Counted from the stretch's first letter, positions 33,721 through 41,489 are shown. The stretch is DNA of 41,489 bases from Geobacter sp. (GCA_009886125.1 VFJK01000065.1:1-41489), one strand, 5' to 3'. A program made the numbers and translations. The notes: generated by a model from the sequence alone, not told the origin.

Positions 33721-35147
33721 CGATCAATCCTGTTTCGCAGAGTGTTGCGTGATATCCCCAGCATCTTTGCAGTCAAAACCTGATTGTTGCCGTTTTTCTT
33801 CAGTGCCAGCTCGATACTTGCCTTTTCCAGCCCTTGGCAGACTTGCTGGTACAAATTGCCGATGCTGTCCGGATGGTATGCTTCAACTCTTGGTTCAAGG
33901 AGTTTTACGAAGTAGGCATAATATTCGTTGGGCTCCATGACGTTCATCCGCGGATCAGGCATTTCGGGTTTCCCCTGAAGAATATCCTCCAACCTGAGTA
34001 TTTCTCCTTGTGCTGTTGCCACTGCAGACCCTATCGCGTTTTTCAGCTCGCGGATGTTTCCGTTCCATGGGCATTTATGCAGATAATCCGAGGCCCTGGC
34101 AGAGACTCCCTGGATTCGTTTCCCGTACCTGACGGAGAATATCCTGCAGAAGAGATCTATGAGTATGGTGATGTCTTCCGGTCTCTCTCGCAGGGGCGGG
34201 AGATTGATGGTGACCCCCTTCAGCCGATGATAAAGGTCAAGCCGGAACGTCTTCTTAAGTACCGCGTCCATAAGGTTTGCGTTAGTAGAGGCAATGACAC
34301 GCACATTCGTCTTTATGGTGGTGTTCCCTCCTACCCGTTCAAATTCCTGATTCTCAAGGACTCTCAACAGCTTGCTCTGGCTGATCATGCTCATTTCGCT
34401 GATCTCGTCCAGGAGGATGGTCCCGCCGTTGCAGTGTTCGAATTTGCCGATTCTGCGTTGGTGGGCGTCGGTAAAGGCCCCTTTTTCATGCCCGAACAGC
34501 TCTGACTCCAGCAGGGCCTCGGGCATCGCCGCACAGTTGATCGCTAAAAACGGTTTGGTATTCCGGCTTGAGTGGCTGTAAATGGCTTTTGCCAGCAATT
34601 CCTTGCCGGTGCCGCTTTCTCCTTCAATAAGGATTGTGGCATCATTGTCGGCGATCTTGCCGATAAGTTTCCATATCTCCATCATCTTCGGGGATGAACC
34701 GATCATGACATCCTCCCCATGCTCCGACCGGTCCAGGTCCTTGGTGCTATGGAGATAACGGATGCGCCGGTTCAGGATGTTGCATTCGAGGGCTTTACGG
34801 ACGACCTGTTTGAATAGATCGATATTCGTGGGCATGGTGAGGTAGTCAAAGGCTCCGTGTTTGATCGTCTCGATAGTGTCGCTGACATTGCCGCAGGAAG
34901 TCGTCATGATGACCGACACTGCGTGGTCGATCTTCTTGGCGGCGCTGAGGAAATCGATGCCGTTTATGCCGGGAAGGCACATGTCGAAGAAGATCACGCT
35001 GGGATGATGCGTGGAGGCAAGGTGCAATGCTTCCTGGCAGTCCGCCGTGACCAGAATTGTCAGGTCATAATCAGGAAGAGCGTCGCGAAGTTTAGAAGAG
35101 AGATCGTTCCCATGTCTGCCATCTACGATCAGAAAGTGATAGTTCAT
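33678..35147 (-). CDS. Sigma-54 activator, NtrC family, with atypical receiver and GAFTDA loop
   Basis: I start it at the ATG at 35147, nine bases after AAAGG; the frame is open to a TTG at 35186. The 489-residue protein has a receiver (about 1-120), an AAA+ domain (about 143-375) and a C-terminal Fis-type helix-turn-helix. The receiver keeps the phosphorylatable Asp at 55, but the acidic pair is D9-G10 and the conserved Lys is Met at 105 (LTMP). The AAA+ domain has Walker A GESGTGKE (176-183), Walker B ILLDE, and the Arg-finger region FRLDLYHRL. The sigma-54 contact loop reads GAFTDA (223-228) instead of GAFTGA. No sensor kinase gene is adjacent. Targets may include the polyferredoxin gene downstream, which is unproven. 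Confidence 0.92.
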   Translation of the reverse strand: MNYHFLIVDGRHGNDLSSKLRDALPDYDLTILVTADCQEALHLASTHHPSVIFFDMCLPGINGIDFLSAAKKIDHAVSVIMTTSCGNVSDTIETIKHGAFDYLTMPTNIDLFKQVVRKALECNILNRRIRYLHSTKDLDRSEHGEDVMIGSSPKMMEIWKLIGKIADNDATILIEGESGTGKELLAKAIYSHSSRNTKPFLAINCAAMPEALLESELFGHEKGAFTDAHQRRIGKFEHCNGGTILLDEISEMSMISQSKLLRVLENQEFERVGGNTTIKTNVRVIASTNANLMDAVLKKTFRLDLYHRLKGVTINLPPLRERPEDITILIDLFCRIFSVRYGKRIQGVSARASDYLHKCPWNGNIRELKNAIGSAVATAQGEILRLEDILQGKPEMPDPRMNVMEPNEYYAYFVKLLEPRVEAYHPDSIGNLYQQVCQGLEKASIELALKKNGNNQVLTAKMLGISRNTLRNRIDRYSLEQGSEQRSLT

Positions 35148-35257
35148 GTCAGCGGCCCTTTCCCTGATTGTTCGGGTTGCTGGCAACAGTCTCGGAGGTG
35201 GGGAGGGTGCAGCTGTGAGAGAGCTGGATTAATATAAGTTAACCGTTGCCGATGTAA

Positions 35258-36037
35258 TTATCTCTCGCTGGATTGATTTGTCAAGCGAAGTCGTTGATCG
35301 AGCAGATGTCTCGGCTGTACATTGGCAAGCGCTCTCAGAAGGCTCCGTTTGACGTGGGGGATGGACTTCTGGAGTTCGGTCAGAAGCTGTTTCATCTTCT
35401 TTCGCTGCATATCTACGGTGCCGCAGACCGGACAGCAGCAGCAGACAACCGGGAATTCGTTTTCCCTGGCGAACTGGATTATCTCCTTCTCCTCGACATA
35501 GACGAGAGGCCGGATAACGGTCGTCTCGCCGTTGTCAGCAAGCATCGAAGGGGCCATAGCCTTGAGGGATCCGACAAAGAACTGGTTCAGGAGCAGGGTC
35601 TCGATGAAGTCATCGAGGTGGTGCCCGAGAGCAAGCTTGTTGCAGCCGAACTGCTTGGCAAGGGTATACAGAGAGCCGCGTTTCAGGCGTGCGCAGATGG
35701 AGCAGTAGGAAGAATCGGGCCTCCGCTTCTCCTTGATGATCTCGAAGTGATTCGATTTTTCCAGATGATACGTGAAGCCGTTATCTTCAAGATGCTTCAC
35801 AATAACGTCAGAGCGGAAGCCCGGATAGCCGGAGTCGATCGTTATCGCCACCAGTTCATATTTGATCGGCGCCCTGCGCTGAAGTTCAGCCAGAATATGG
35901 AGCAGCGTGTAGGAGTCCTTCCCGCCTGACACCCCGACAGCTATCCTGTCGCCATCCTGGATCAGCGAGAAGTCGGCGACCGCCCGGCCGACCTCATGCT
36001 TGATACGGGTATGGCGTTTTCCTTTCAGCAGATCCAT
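35258..36037 (-). CDS. ttcA: TtcA-like tRNA 2-thiocytidine synthetase
   Basis: TtcA uses an iron-sulfur cluster and ATP to thiolate cytidine 32 of certain tRNAs. I start it at the ATG at 36037, just after GGAGGGTGGAG; 12 codons upstream are open but lack this. The 259-residue protein has the PP-loop GVSGGKDSYTLLH near residue 37, then CSICARLKRG with CxxC. ALGHHLDDFIETLLLN and a C-terminal Cys-rich stretch CCCCPVCG follow. Cys from CxxC and from the later stretch are the expected cluster ligands. TtcA and related PP-loop enzymes (TilS, TtuA) are not always separable by eye, but the Cys pattern favours TtcA/TtuA. Confidence 0.85.
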   Translation of the reverse strand: MDLLKGKRHTRIKHEVGRAVADFSLIQDGDRIAVGVSGGKDSYTLLHILAELQRRAPIKYELVAITIDSGYPGFRSDVIVKHLEDNGFTYHLEKSNHFEIIKEKRRPDSSYCSICARLKRGSLYTLAKQFGCNKLALGHHLDDFIETLLLNQFFVGSLKAMAPSMLADNGETTVIRPLVYVEEKEIIQFARENEFPVVCCCCPVCGTVDMQRKKMKQLLTELQKSIPHVKRSLLRALANVQPRHLLDQRLRLTNQSSER

Positions 36038-36133
36038 CTCCACCCTCCGATGCCGGAATGTATCACACCACATTTACGATGCAAACACTCAACTTTCTTA
36101 AGGGGTTTGGAATTTACCGATGTACCAGTTTTT

Positions 36134-36246
36134 CGCTCAGATTCTGGTCAGGTTTGTCGTTCCTGATTGAGCAAAACCGCAAGCGTAGCACGGCTACGCT
36201 GAGGATTTTGTGATTGAAGGGGCGGCAAAGATGGCCTGAAGATGAG
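36134..36246 (-). repeat. Family B palindromic repeat, copy 2
   Basis: The reverse complement aligns with 28831-28944. The strongest hairpin is AGCGTAGC-ACG-GCTACGCT (36182-36200), with CAAAACC/GGATTTTG pairing further out. A second hairpin, TCAGG-N9-CCTGA inside GCTCA/TGAGC, lies at 36135-36172. It fills most of the 350-base gap between ttcA and phoB. The rest of that gap (36038-36133, 36247-36308) shows nothing definite. Confidence 0.8.
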
Positions 36247-36308
36247 ATGTAAAACGGTATATTGGTAAGTTCCGAGTCCCTAAAGCATTTTACAAAAGTT
36301 TCTCTTTA

Positions 36309-36346
36309 TTGACACAGAGCTGTAACAATCTACTATTATTGTTACA
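36309..36346 (+). promoter_or_regulatory. phoB promoter with overlapping 9-bp dyad
   Basis: TTGACA (36309-36314), 16-base spacer, TACTAT (36331-36336). A perfect inverted repeat TGTAACAAT / ATTGTTACA (36321-36329, 36338-36346) covers the -10 region. TGTAAC is also the core of the Pho-box units before pstS, so autoregulation by PhoB, or binding by another dimeric regulator, is plausible. Confidence 0.6.
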
Positions 36347-36387
36347 CAAAGTCCCTTGGCCGATATGGGATAGTCCCGAGAGGTCCC

Positions 36388-37065
36388 ATGAAGATAGTCA
36401 TTATCGAAGACGAACGAGATCTTGCCGAACTGCTTGCGTTCAACCTTGAAAAAGAGGGGTGGCAGACGATCATCGCCCTGGACGGCAGGACAGGTTTCGA
36501 ACGGGTGACGACAGAGCTGCCTGACATGGTCATTCTGGATCTGATGCTTCCGGAGATGAGCGGTATTGAGGTCTGCAAACTGCTGCGCAAGCAGGAGCGG
36601 ACCGCTGCCATTCCTATTATCATGGTTACTGCCAAGGGTGAGGAGATAGACAGGGTAGTCGGCTTCGAGGTCGGCGCTGACGATTATCTGGTCAAGCCGT
36701 TCTCTTCCAGGGAGCTTCTGCTCAGGATAAAAGCGATCCTGCGTCGTTCAAACCCGGAAGTGAAGAGCGATAAATGCCTTGTTATTGGAAGCCTTACCAT
36801 CGATCCCTCGCGACACCGGGTCTCGGTGGATGATGAAGAGATAATCCTTACCTCTACTGAATATAAACTACTGTCGACGCTTGCAGAGCGACCGGGAAGG
36901 GTTCAGAGTCGCGAACGGCTCCTGCAGGATGTCTGGGGTTACAGCAGCGATGCCGATACCAGGACCGTCGATACCCATATTACCCGTTTGAGGGGCAAAC
37001 TTGGCGCTGCCGGGGATATGATCGTAACTGTGCGCGGGTTTGGCTACAAAATGGAGTGCCGATGA
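36388..37065 (+). CDS. phoB: Phosphate-regulon response regulator
   Basis: PhoB is an OmpR/PhoB-type regulator that, when phosphorylated by PhoR, activates genes for phosphate uptake. The 225-residue protein has a complete receiver: acidic residues at 7-9, phospho-Asp 51 (VILDLMLPE), Thr 81 and Lys 103 (LVKPF). The winged helix (about 130-225) follows with LTSTEYKLLSTLAERPGRV and the recognition-helix region RTVDTHITRLRGKL. AGAGG precedes the ATG. Its stop overlaps the phoR start (ATGA). With phoR and pst genes next to it, the assignment is firm. Confidence 0.95.
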   Translation: MKIVIIEDERDLAELLAFNLEKEGWQTIIALDGRTGFERVTTELPDMVILDLMLPEMSGIEVCKLLRKQERTAAIPIIMVTAKGEEIDRVVGFEVGADDYLVKPFSSRELLLRIKAILRRSNPEVKSDKCLVIGSLTIDPSRHRVSVDDEEIILTSTEYKLLSTLAERPGRVQSRERLLQDVWGYSSDADTRTVDTHITRLRGKLGAAGDMIVTVRGFGYKMECR

Positions 37066-38849
37066 GGATCTCTTTCCGCTTCAAACTGATGATCTCCTAT
37101 CTGCTCATCCTCGTAGTTATGGGCGGCTCAGCGTACATCTACCTGAACAGTACCCTTCAGAGTTCGATCGTCACCTCCCTTACCGATAACCTTTTAAGCC
37201 AGACCAGGCTCGCAGCGTTGATGCTGAGCCGGAATCTTAACATCCTGCAGAATGATGCACCGCCTCTGGCAGCGAAGTTGGGAGAAACGCTCACGGCACG
37301 GGTCACTATAATCTCTCTGGACGGGAGAGTCGCTGGTGATTCGGAGGTGAAGCCGAATGATCTTAAAGAGCTTGAAAATCATCTCTACCGGCCGGAAGTC
37401 CAGGATGCTCTCAAGAGCGGTACCGGCAGAGCAGTCCGCTACTCGGCCACTCTCAGACATGAGATGCTCTACACTGCTGCGACATTCGGCAATGACGGTC
37501 ATGTCGCCGGCGTAGTCCGGCTTGCATTGCCGCTGTCTACTCTGCAAGGCCTCCGCAGCGGTCTGCATAAGACCCTCGGCAGTGCGCTTCTTGTATCGTT
37601 TCTGCTTACCCTGGTTTTCAGCTATATCCTGTCGCGTCTTACATCCCGCCCCTTGCAGCAGGTTGCCGCGATCGCGGCAGAGATCGGCAAGGGGAATTTC
37701 AACCGTCGTCTGCCGACAGAGTGGCACGATGAACTCGGCGATCTTGCCGGGATCATGAATGAGATGGCTGCAAAGCTTGATGAACAGCTCTCCCGCCTCA
37801 CTGCAGAGCGCAACCGTCTTGATGCGATCCTGTCAGGAATGGGCGAGGGTCTGATGGTAACTGATAAAGACGGGAGAATAACACTCGTAAATCCTGCCTT
37901 CTGCAGGCTCTTCAGAGTGTACGACGGGCTCATCGGAAGTCCTTTGAGCCATATATCAAGGCATCCGGCACTTCTGGAATCCTACAATCGCGTCAGTACG
38001 GACCGGCTTGAACTTCAGAACGAGATGACCGTTCAGACACCTGAAGAGAGATTCCTCAGTGCTCACTGGGTCCCGCTTCTGAATGAGTATGGGATGCAGG
38101 GTGTCGTGGCAGTGTTCCATGATGTGACCGATCTGAAACGGCTCGAAAACATCCGCAGGGATTTTGTCGCGAATGTCTCCCACGAACTCCGGACACCTGT
38201 CACGGTGATCAAAGGGTACTCAGAGACCCTCCTTGATGGGCTTATTGCTGAAAATCCGGAGAAAGCTGTCGAATTTGTCCAGATCATACAGAGCCACTCC
38301 GAAAGGCTTGCATCCCTGCTGAACGATCTGCTGAATCTCTCTGAAATGGAGTCGCCCGATTTTTCATTCCAGATGAATCCGCTCTCCATTGAAAGTACTG
38401 TCCGTAAAGTCTGCACTCTCCTGCAAGGCAAGGCAGATGACAAAAACATCATCATCAGTACATCTGACCTGAGCGCTCTGCCCCCTGTCATTGCAGATCA
38501 GGCAAGGCTTGAGCAGGTACTGGTCAATCTTCTGGACAATGCCGTCAAGTACTCTTCAGAGGGAGGAGCTATCAGCTTGAACGCTGTCGAAGGTGATGAT
38601 TCCATCTGCATCTCCATCAGGGATTCAGGCCCCGGGATACCCGCTGCATGCATTCCACGGCTCTTCGAACGTTTCTACCGGGTCGATTCGGGCAGAAGCC
38701 GCAAAGAGGGGGGGACCGGGCTCGGGCTTGCCATCGTCAAGCACATCGTTCAGCTGCACGGCGGGGTGGCATGGGTTGAAAACAATCCCGACGGGTCTGG
38801 TGCGACCTTCAGTTTTACCCTGAAAAAAACGGGTAACGAGAGTCCCTGA
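37062..38849 (+). CDS. phoR: Phosphate-regulon sensor histidine kinase
   Basis: I start it at the ATG at 37062, overlapping the phoB stop by 4 bp, rather than at the GTG six bases earlier. The 595-residue kinase has two membrane helices (about 8-28 and 171-192) that enclose a periplasmic domain of about 140 residues. A HAMP linker (about 193-245), a PAS domain (about 250-355), a dimerisation domain with His 374 in VSHELRTPV, and an ATPase domain (about 430-590) with NAVKYS, DSGPGIP and GTGLGLAI follow. The periplasmic domain is larger than in E. coli PhoR, where it is nearly absent, so direct extracellular sensing is possible. Confidence 0.93.
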   Translation: MRISFRFKLMISYLLILVVMGGSAYIYLNSTLQSSIVTSLTDNLLSQTRLAALMLSRNLNILQNDAPPLAAKLGETLTARVTIISLDGRVAGDSEVKPNDLKELENHLYRPEVQDALKSGTGRAVRYSATLRHEMLYTAATFGNDGHVAGVVRLALPLSTLQGLRSGLHKTLGSALLVSFLLTLVFSYILSRLTSRPLQQVAAIAAEIGKGNFNRRLPTEWHDELGDLAGIMNEMAAKLDEQLSRLTAERNRLDAILSGMGEGLMVTDKDGRITLVNPAFCRLFRVYDGLIGSPLSHISRHPALLESYNRVSTDRLELQNEMTVQTPEERFLSAHWVPLLNEYGMQGVVAVFHDVTDLKRLENIRRDFVANVSHELRTPVTVIKGYSETLLDGLIAENPEKAVEFVQIIQSHSERLASLLNDLLNLSEMESPDFSFQMNPLSIESTVRKVCTLLQGKADDKNIIISTSDLSALPPVIADQARLEQVLVNLLDNAVKYSSEGGAISLNAVEGDDSICISIRDSGPGIPAACIPRLFERFYRVDSGRSRKEGGTGLGLAIVKHIVQLHGGVAWVENNPDGSGATFSFTLKKTGNESP

Positions 38850-38888
38850 ACAGAAACACGGGAGCTCCCATCCCAAAGCTTTTCCGAA

Positions 38889-38933
38889 CTTTAGCGCAGC
38901 TGTAACGCAGTTGTAACAACACTCTGCTACCTT
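38889..38933 (+). promoter_or_regulatory. Pho-box array and promoter of pstS
   Basis: Three tandem 11-bp units lie at 38889-38899, 38900-38910 and 38911-38921. The first two match at 9 of 11 positions (CTTTAGCGCAG, CTGTAACGCAG). The third shares TTGTAAC-type core TGTAAC at the same phase. PhoB boxes have exactly this 11-bp direct-repeat form. TACCTT (38928-38933) is the likely -10 box six bases downstream; no -35 box is needed in PhoB-activated promoters. Confidence 0.75.
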
Positions 38934-38969
38934 GAAAACAGACGAAAAGTCAACTCAAGGAGAAAAGAG

Positions 38970-39986
38970 ATGCTCAAGAAAATCAGTATATTTGCTCTTG
39001 CCTGCCTTATGGCAACGGTCACTCTGGCAGGTGCCGAAACGCTTATCAACGGTGCTGGGGCAACGTTCCCCTATCCCCTCTACTCGAAATGGTTCAGTGA
39101 ATATGCCAAAATCGACACAAGCGTAAAATTCAACTATCAGTCCATTGGCAGCGGAGGCGGTATCAAGCAGATTACTGCCCAGACTGTCGATTTCGGAGCA
39201 AGCGACAAGTTCCTCTCCGATGCGGAGCTGAAAGCGGCGCCGGGCAAGCTGCTTCATATCCCGACAGTGATGGGTGCGGTTGTTGTTACCTATAACGTTC
39301 CCGGTATTGCCAAAGGTCTCAAGCTTAACTCAGAAGATGTCGCAAACATCTTTCTCGGCAAGATCATCAAGTGGAACGACAAGCGGATTGCTGATGACAA
39401 CCCCGGCGTGAACCTCCCGGACAAGGCGATCATCGTTGTGCACCGCTCTGATGGAAGCGGCACCACCAGCATCTTCACCGATTACCTTTCAGGTGTTAAC
39501 AGTGAATGGGAGCAGAAAGTCGGCAAGGGGGCTTCGGTCAAGTGGCCGGTCGGTCTCGGCGGAAAGGGTAACGAAGGGGTAGCAGGACAGATCAAGACCA
39601 CTCAATATACCATCGGCTATGTGGAACTCGCGTATGCCTTTGAAAACAAACTTCCATTTGCTACCCTGAAGAACAAGAGCGGCAGCTGGGTTGAACCATC
39701 AATCAAGACAACAAGTGCTGCTGCAGCTGCTGCTGTAAAGAATATGCCTGCCGACTACCGTCTCTCTCTGGTAAACCAGCCGGCCAAAGATGCCTACCCG
39801 ATTGTCGGATTCACCTGGCTGCTCTTGTATCAGGACCAGAAGGACAAGACAAAGGGGAAAAAGCTGGTCGAGTTTTTGACCTGGAGTATGCACCAGGGGC
39901 AGAAGATGGCAGCTCCGATGCTGTACGCACCACTTCCGGAAAGCGTCATGAAGATGGTTGAAAATACGATCAAAACCATAAAATAG
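38970..39986 (+). CDS. pstS: Periplasmic phosphate-binding protein
   Basis: PstS captures phosphate in the periplasm for the PstCAB transporter. The 338-residue protein has a Sec signal (about 1-22, cut near AGA-ET). The mature start, INGAGATFPYPLYSKW, is typical. The phosphate-binding loops include the SGGGIKQI region with Ser/Gly donors, FGASDKFL and VHRSDGSGTTSIFTDYL. AAGGAGAAAAGAG lies before the ATG. A hairpin after the stop probably reduces read-through into pstC, so the binding protein is made in excess. The Pho-box array upstream implies induction by phosphate starvation. Confidence 0.96.
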   Translation: MLKKISIFALACLMATVTLAGAETLINGAGATFPYPLYSKWFSEYAKIDTSVKFNYQSIGSGGGIKQITAQTVDFGASDKFLSDAELKAAPGKLLHIPTVMGAVVVTYNVPGIAKGLKLNSEDVANIFLGKIIKWNDKRIADDNPGVNLPDKAIIVVHRSDGSGTTSIFTDYLSGVNSEWEQKVGKGASVKWPVGLGGKGNEGVAGQIKTTQYTIGYVELAYAFENKLPFATLKNKSGSWVEPSIKTTSAAAAAAVKNMPADYRLSLVNQPAKDAYPIVGFTWLLLYQDQKDKTKGKKLVEFLTWSMHQGQKMAAPMLYAPLPESVMKMVENTIKTIK

Positions 39987-40003
39987 AATAGCTTCAAGTT
40001 TGT

Positions 40004-40037
40004 AAGCCCGGACGGACTTCAATCCATCCGGGCTTTA
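40004..40037 (+). terminator. Hairpin between pstS and pstC (attenuating terminator)
   Basis: AAGCCCGGA pairs with TCCGGGCTT, and GGA/TCC continues inside past one mismatch, with a CTTCAA loop; TTATTG follows. It comes about 17 bases after the pstS stop. No new promoter is obvious before pstC, so it is probably leaky. Confidence 0.75.
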
Positions 40038-40062
40038 TTGCGCAGAGTGGAGTGTTACAACC

Positions 40063-41046
40063 ATGCAACAAAATGAATTGACAGCTACTGAAGAGAGCCA
40101 GTTTACTAACTCGTGCGCAAAACGCCGTGGTGCGGACGGTGACCGGATTTTTAGATGGCTTACCTTCTTGTTCGCTGCAGCTGTTCTCCTGATTCTCGGG
40201 CTGATGATTTTTGAGATGACGAAGGAGAGTCTACCTTCAATCACAAAATTCGGCGGGCGTTTTATCTCCGGTAGCAACTGGGATGCTGTCCAGGAAGATT
40301 TCGCTTCGCTTCCATTTCTGTACGGCTCAATAGTCTCTTCAATACTGGCAATTCTTCTGGCAACACCTTTAAGCGTGGCAACCGCACTGTTCATAACCGA
40401 GGTTGCGCCTAACAGGATCGGCACTGTCGCTGCTTCCCTGATCGAGCTTCTGGCTGCGATACCGAGTGTAATTTATGGCCTTTGGGGCATTCTCGTCATG
40501 GCCCCCTGGCTGCAGCGTACAATTCAGCCTTGGCTTGCCGATCATTTCGGGTTTCTCCCCTTTTTCAGCGGAGCTCCCTACGGTGTGAGCATGATGGCCG
40601 GTGTGCTGATTCTGGCGATCATGATTATCCCGATAATCACGGCAATAAGCCGGGAAGTGCTGCTTGCTGTGCCGCAAAGCCAGCGTGAAGCAGCTGTTGC
40701 TCTTGGAGCGACAAAATGGGAGATGATCAGGATTGCAGTTCTTCCCTACGGACGTTCCGGGATTCTCGGTGGGGTTATCCTCGGACTGGGGAGGGCGATC
40801 GGCGAAACAATGGCAGTAACGATGGTTATCGGAAATACACCGCAGATCTCGCTGTCACTCCTCTCTCCTGCCTACACGATGCCGAGTGTCATAGCGAACG
40901 AGTTTGCCGAAGCGACCAATGCCCTTCACTCCTCTGCTCTTATGGAGATCGGCCTGATACTGCTGGTGGTAACCCTGATAATAAATGTATTTGCAAGGCT
41001 CCTTATCTGGAAAGTAACCAAGGGACATAAAGGAGGGGTGGCATAA
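40063..41046 (+). CDS. pstC: Phosphate ABC transporter permease PstC
   Basis: PstC is one of the two inner-membrane permease subunits of the high-affinity phosphate transporter. The 327-residue protein has a polar N-terminus and then six hydrophobic segments (first at about 28-50). The cytosolic loop with EAAVALGATKWEMIRIAVLPYGRSGI is the ATPase-contacting EAA motif, of which the core is EAAVALGATKWEMI. GLGRAIGETMAVTMVIGN is another family signature. GGAG lies about ten bases before the ATG. pstA follows after one base. Confidence 0.95.
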   Translation: MQQNELTATEESQFTNSCAKRRGADGDRIFRWLTFLFAAAVLLILGLMIFEMTKESLPSITKFGGRFISGSNWDAVQEDFASLPFLYGSIVSSILAILLATPLSVATALFITEVAPNRIGTVAASLIELLAAIPSVIYGLWGILVMAPWLQRTIQPWLADHFGFLPFFSGAPYGVSMMAGVLILAIMIIPIITAISREVLLAVPQSQREAAVALGATKWEMIRIAVLPYGRSGILGGVILGLGRAIGETMAVTMVIGNTPQISLSLLSPAYTMPSVIANEFAEATNALHSSALMEIGLILLVVTLIINVFARLLIWKVTKGHKGGVA

Positions 41047-41047
41047 C

Positions 41048-41489
41048 ATGCAGAATCTGAATCTTCGCCACTTCAAGAGTCACACGTCAACCGCAATCAT
41101 GCTGCTGTCAACGGTTATCGTTCTAGCACCTTTATGCCTGATCTTCTTTCATATTCTGAAGATGGGGTTCAGCTCTCTGTCACTGGACTTTTTCACCCAG
41201 ATACCCAGGCCGACCGGTGAAAGCGGCGGCGGCATGGCAAACGGCCTGTTCGGTTCAGCACTGCTGATATTCATAGCTTCCTGTCTCGGGCTCCCGATCG
41301 GAGTATTAGGGGCAGTCTACCTGACCGAATTCGGCGGCAACAGACTGGCGACTGTCATCCGTTTCAGTGCCGATGTCCTGGCGGGAATCCCCTCGATCAT
41401 TACCGGCATGGTCGCCTACACGCTCCTGGTCCTGCCGATGAAGGGTTTTTCGGCTCTTGCCGGAGCAGTCGCCCTTTCTCTCATCATGA
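41048..41489 (+). CDS. pstA: Phosphate ABC transporter permease PstA (partial)
   Basis: The ATG at 41048 follows GGAGGGG by about nine bases and lies one base after the pstC stop. The 147 codons present show a first membrane helix (AIMLLSTVIVLAPLCLIFF) and the PstA-type stretch GGGMANGLFGSALLIFIASC. VYLTEFGGNRL and DVLAGIPSIITGMVAY follow, matching the middle of PstA. The frame is open to the window edge, so about half the protein is missing. pstB and phoU would be expected next. Confidence 0.93.
   Translation, partial: MQNLNLRHFKSHTSTAIMLLSTVIVLAPLCLIFFHILKMGFSSLSLDFFTQIPRPTGESGGGMANGLFGSALLIFIASCLGLPIGVLGAVYLTEFGGNRLATVIRFSADVLAGIPSIITGMVAYTLLVLPMKGFSALAGAVALSLIM

Noticed and set aside
1-41489. 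CRISPR array, prophage or integron
   Set aside because: No regularly spaced direct repeats, phage genes, integrase or attC-type sites were seen.

Overview
The window looks like a chromosomal segment of a Geobacter-like bacterium (order Geobacterales, Desulfuromonadota). This is inferred from gene content and order rather than from a marker-gene search: the rpsF-rpsR-DUF2232-rplI block, the tRNA-Gln/prs/rplY/pth/ychF block, long-form hisG, a roughly 1000-residue NAD-glutamate dehydrogenase, a small monoheme cytochrome, a NapH/NosR-like polyferredoxin and an NtrC-family regulator. Almost all of the sequence is ordinary chromosome. I see no prophage, transposase, integrase, CRISPR array or toxin-antitoxin pair.

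Layout. 0-6.4 kb: the Pro/Ala-rich tail of an upstream gene, mutS2 coupled to a GGQ release-factor-like gene (both minus), a membrane glycosyltransferase, and a secreted beta-propeller protein whose repeats are interrupted by a CHRD domain. 6.4-16.9 kb: a long minus-strand housekeeping cluster, in transcription order mltD, a TPR membrane protein, ispE, tRNA-Gln, prs, rplY, pth, ychF, rpsF, rpsR, a DUF2232 protein, rplI, hisI and hisG. It starts at a good sigma-70-type promoter near 16.93 kb and ends at a strong hairpin near 6.38 kb. 17-22.1 kb: pgi, a DUF2721 membrane protein (minus) and NAD-glutamate dehydrogenase. 22.1-28.3 kb: a monoheme cytochrome and a MerR-type regulator (minus), then a large GH13 protein followed by two lipoproteins (plus). 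28.3-32.2 kb: an unusual intergenic locus (promoter, terminator, possible structured RNA, small CxxC ORF, repeat), then a MacA-MacB-type export system whose ATPase and permease are separate genes. 32.5-36.1 kb (minus): a polyferredoxin, a sigma-54 activator with atypical key residues, and a TtcA-like tRNA thiolase. 36.3 kb to the end: phoB-phoR-pstS-pstC-pstA, the phosphate-starvation regulon, with a tandem Pho-box-like array before pstS; pstA runs off the end.

The most unexpected content is intergenic. Three families of palindromic repeats are present. Family A is 155 bp with perfect or nearly perfect 16-bp terminal inverted repeats. Its two copies lie in opposite orientation on either side of rpsF-rpsR-DUF2232-rplI. 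Family B is about 114 bp, in two copies whose central hairpin shows a compensatory A-T/G-C change. Family C is a single imperfect palindrome of about 180 bp between convergent genes. No transposase accompanies any of them, so they look like non-autonomous (MITE-like or REP-like) elements. Also notable are the natural GAFTDA variant of the GAFTGA loop in the sigma-54 activator, with a degenerate receiver domain, and the possible structured RNA at 28.43-28.60 kb.

Several starts are placed inside the longest open frame because a Shine-Dalgarno sequence, a coupling overlap or an upstream repeat favours the internal codon. These are the beta-propeller protein, rplY, the DUF2721 protein, MerR, GH13, the LolB-like lipoprotein, MacA, the ABC ATPase, the polyferredoxin, the NtrC-type protein, TtcA and PhoR. 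All functions rest on motif recognition by eye; no database search was run.
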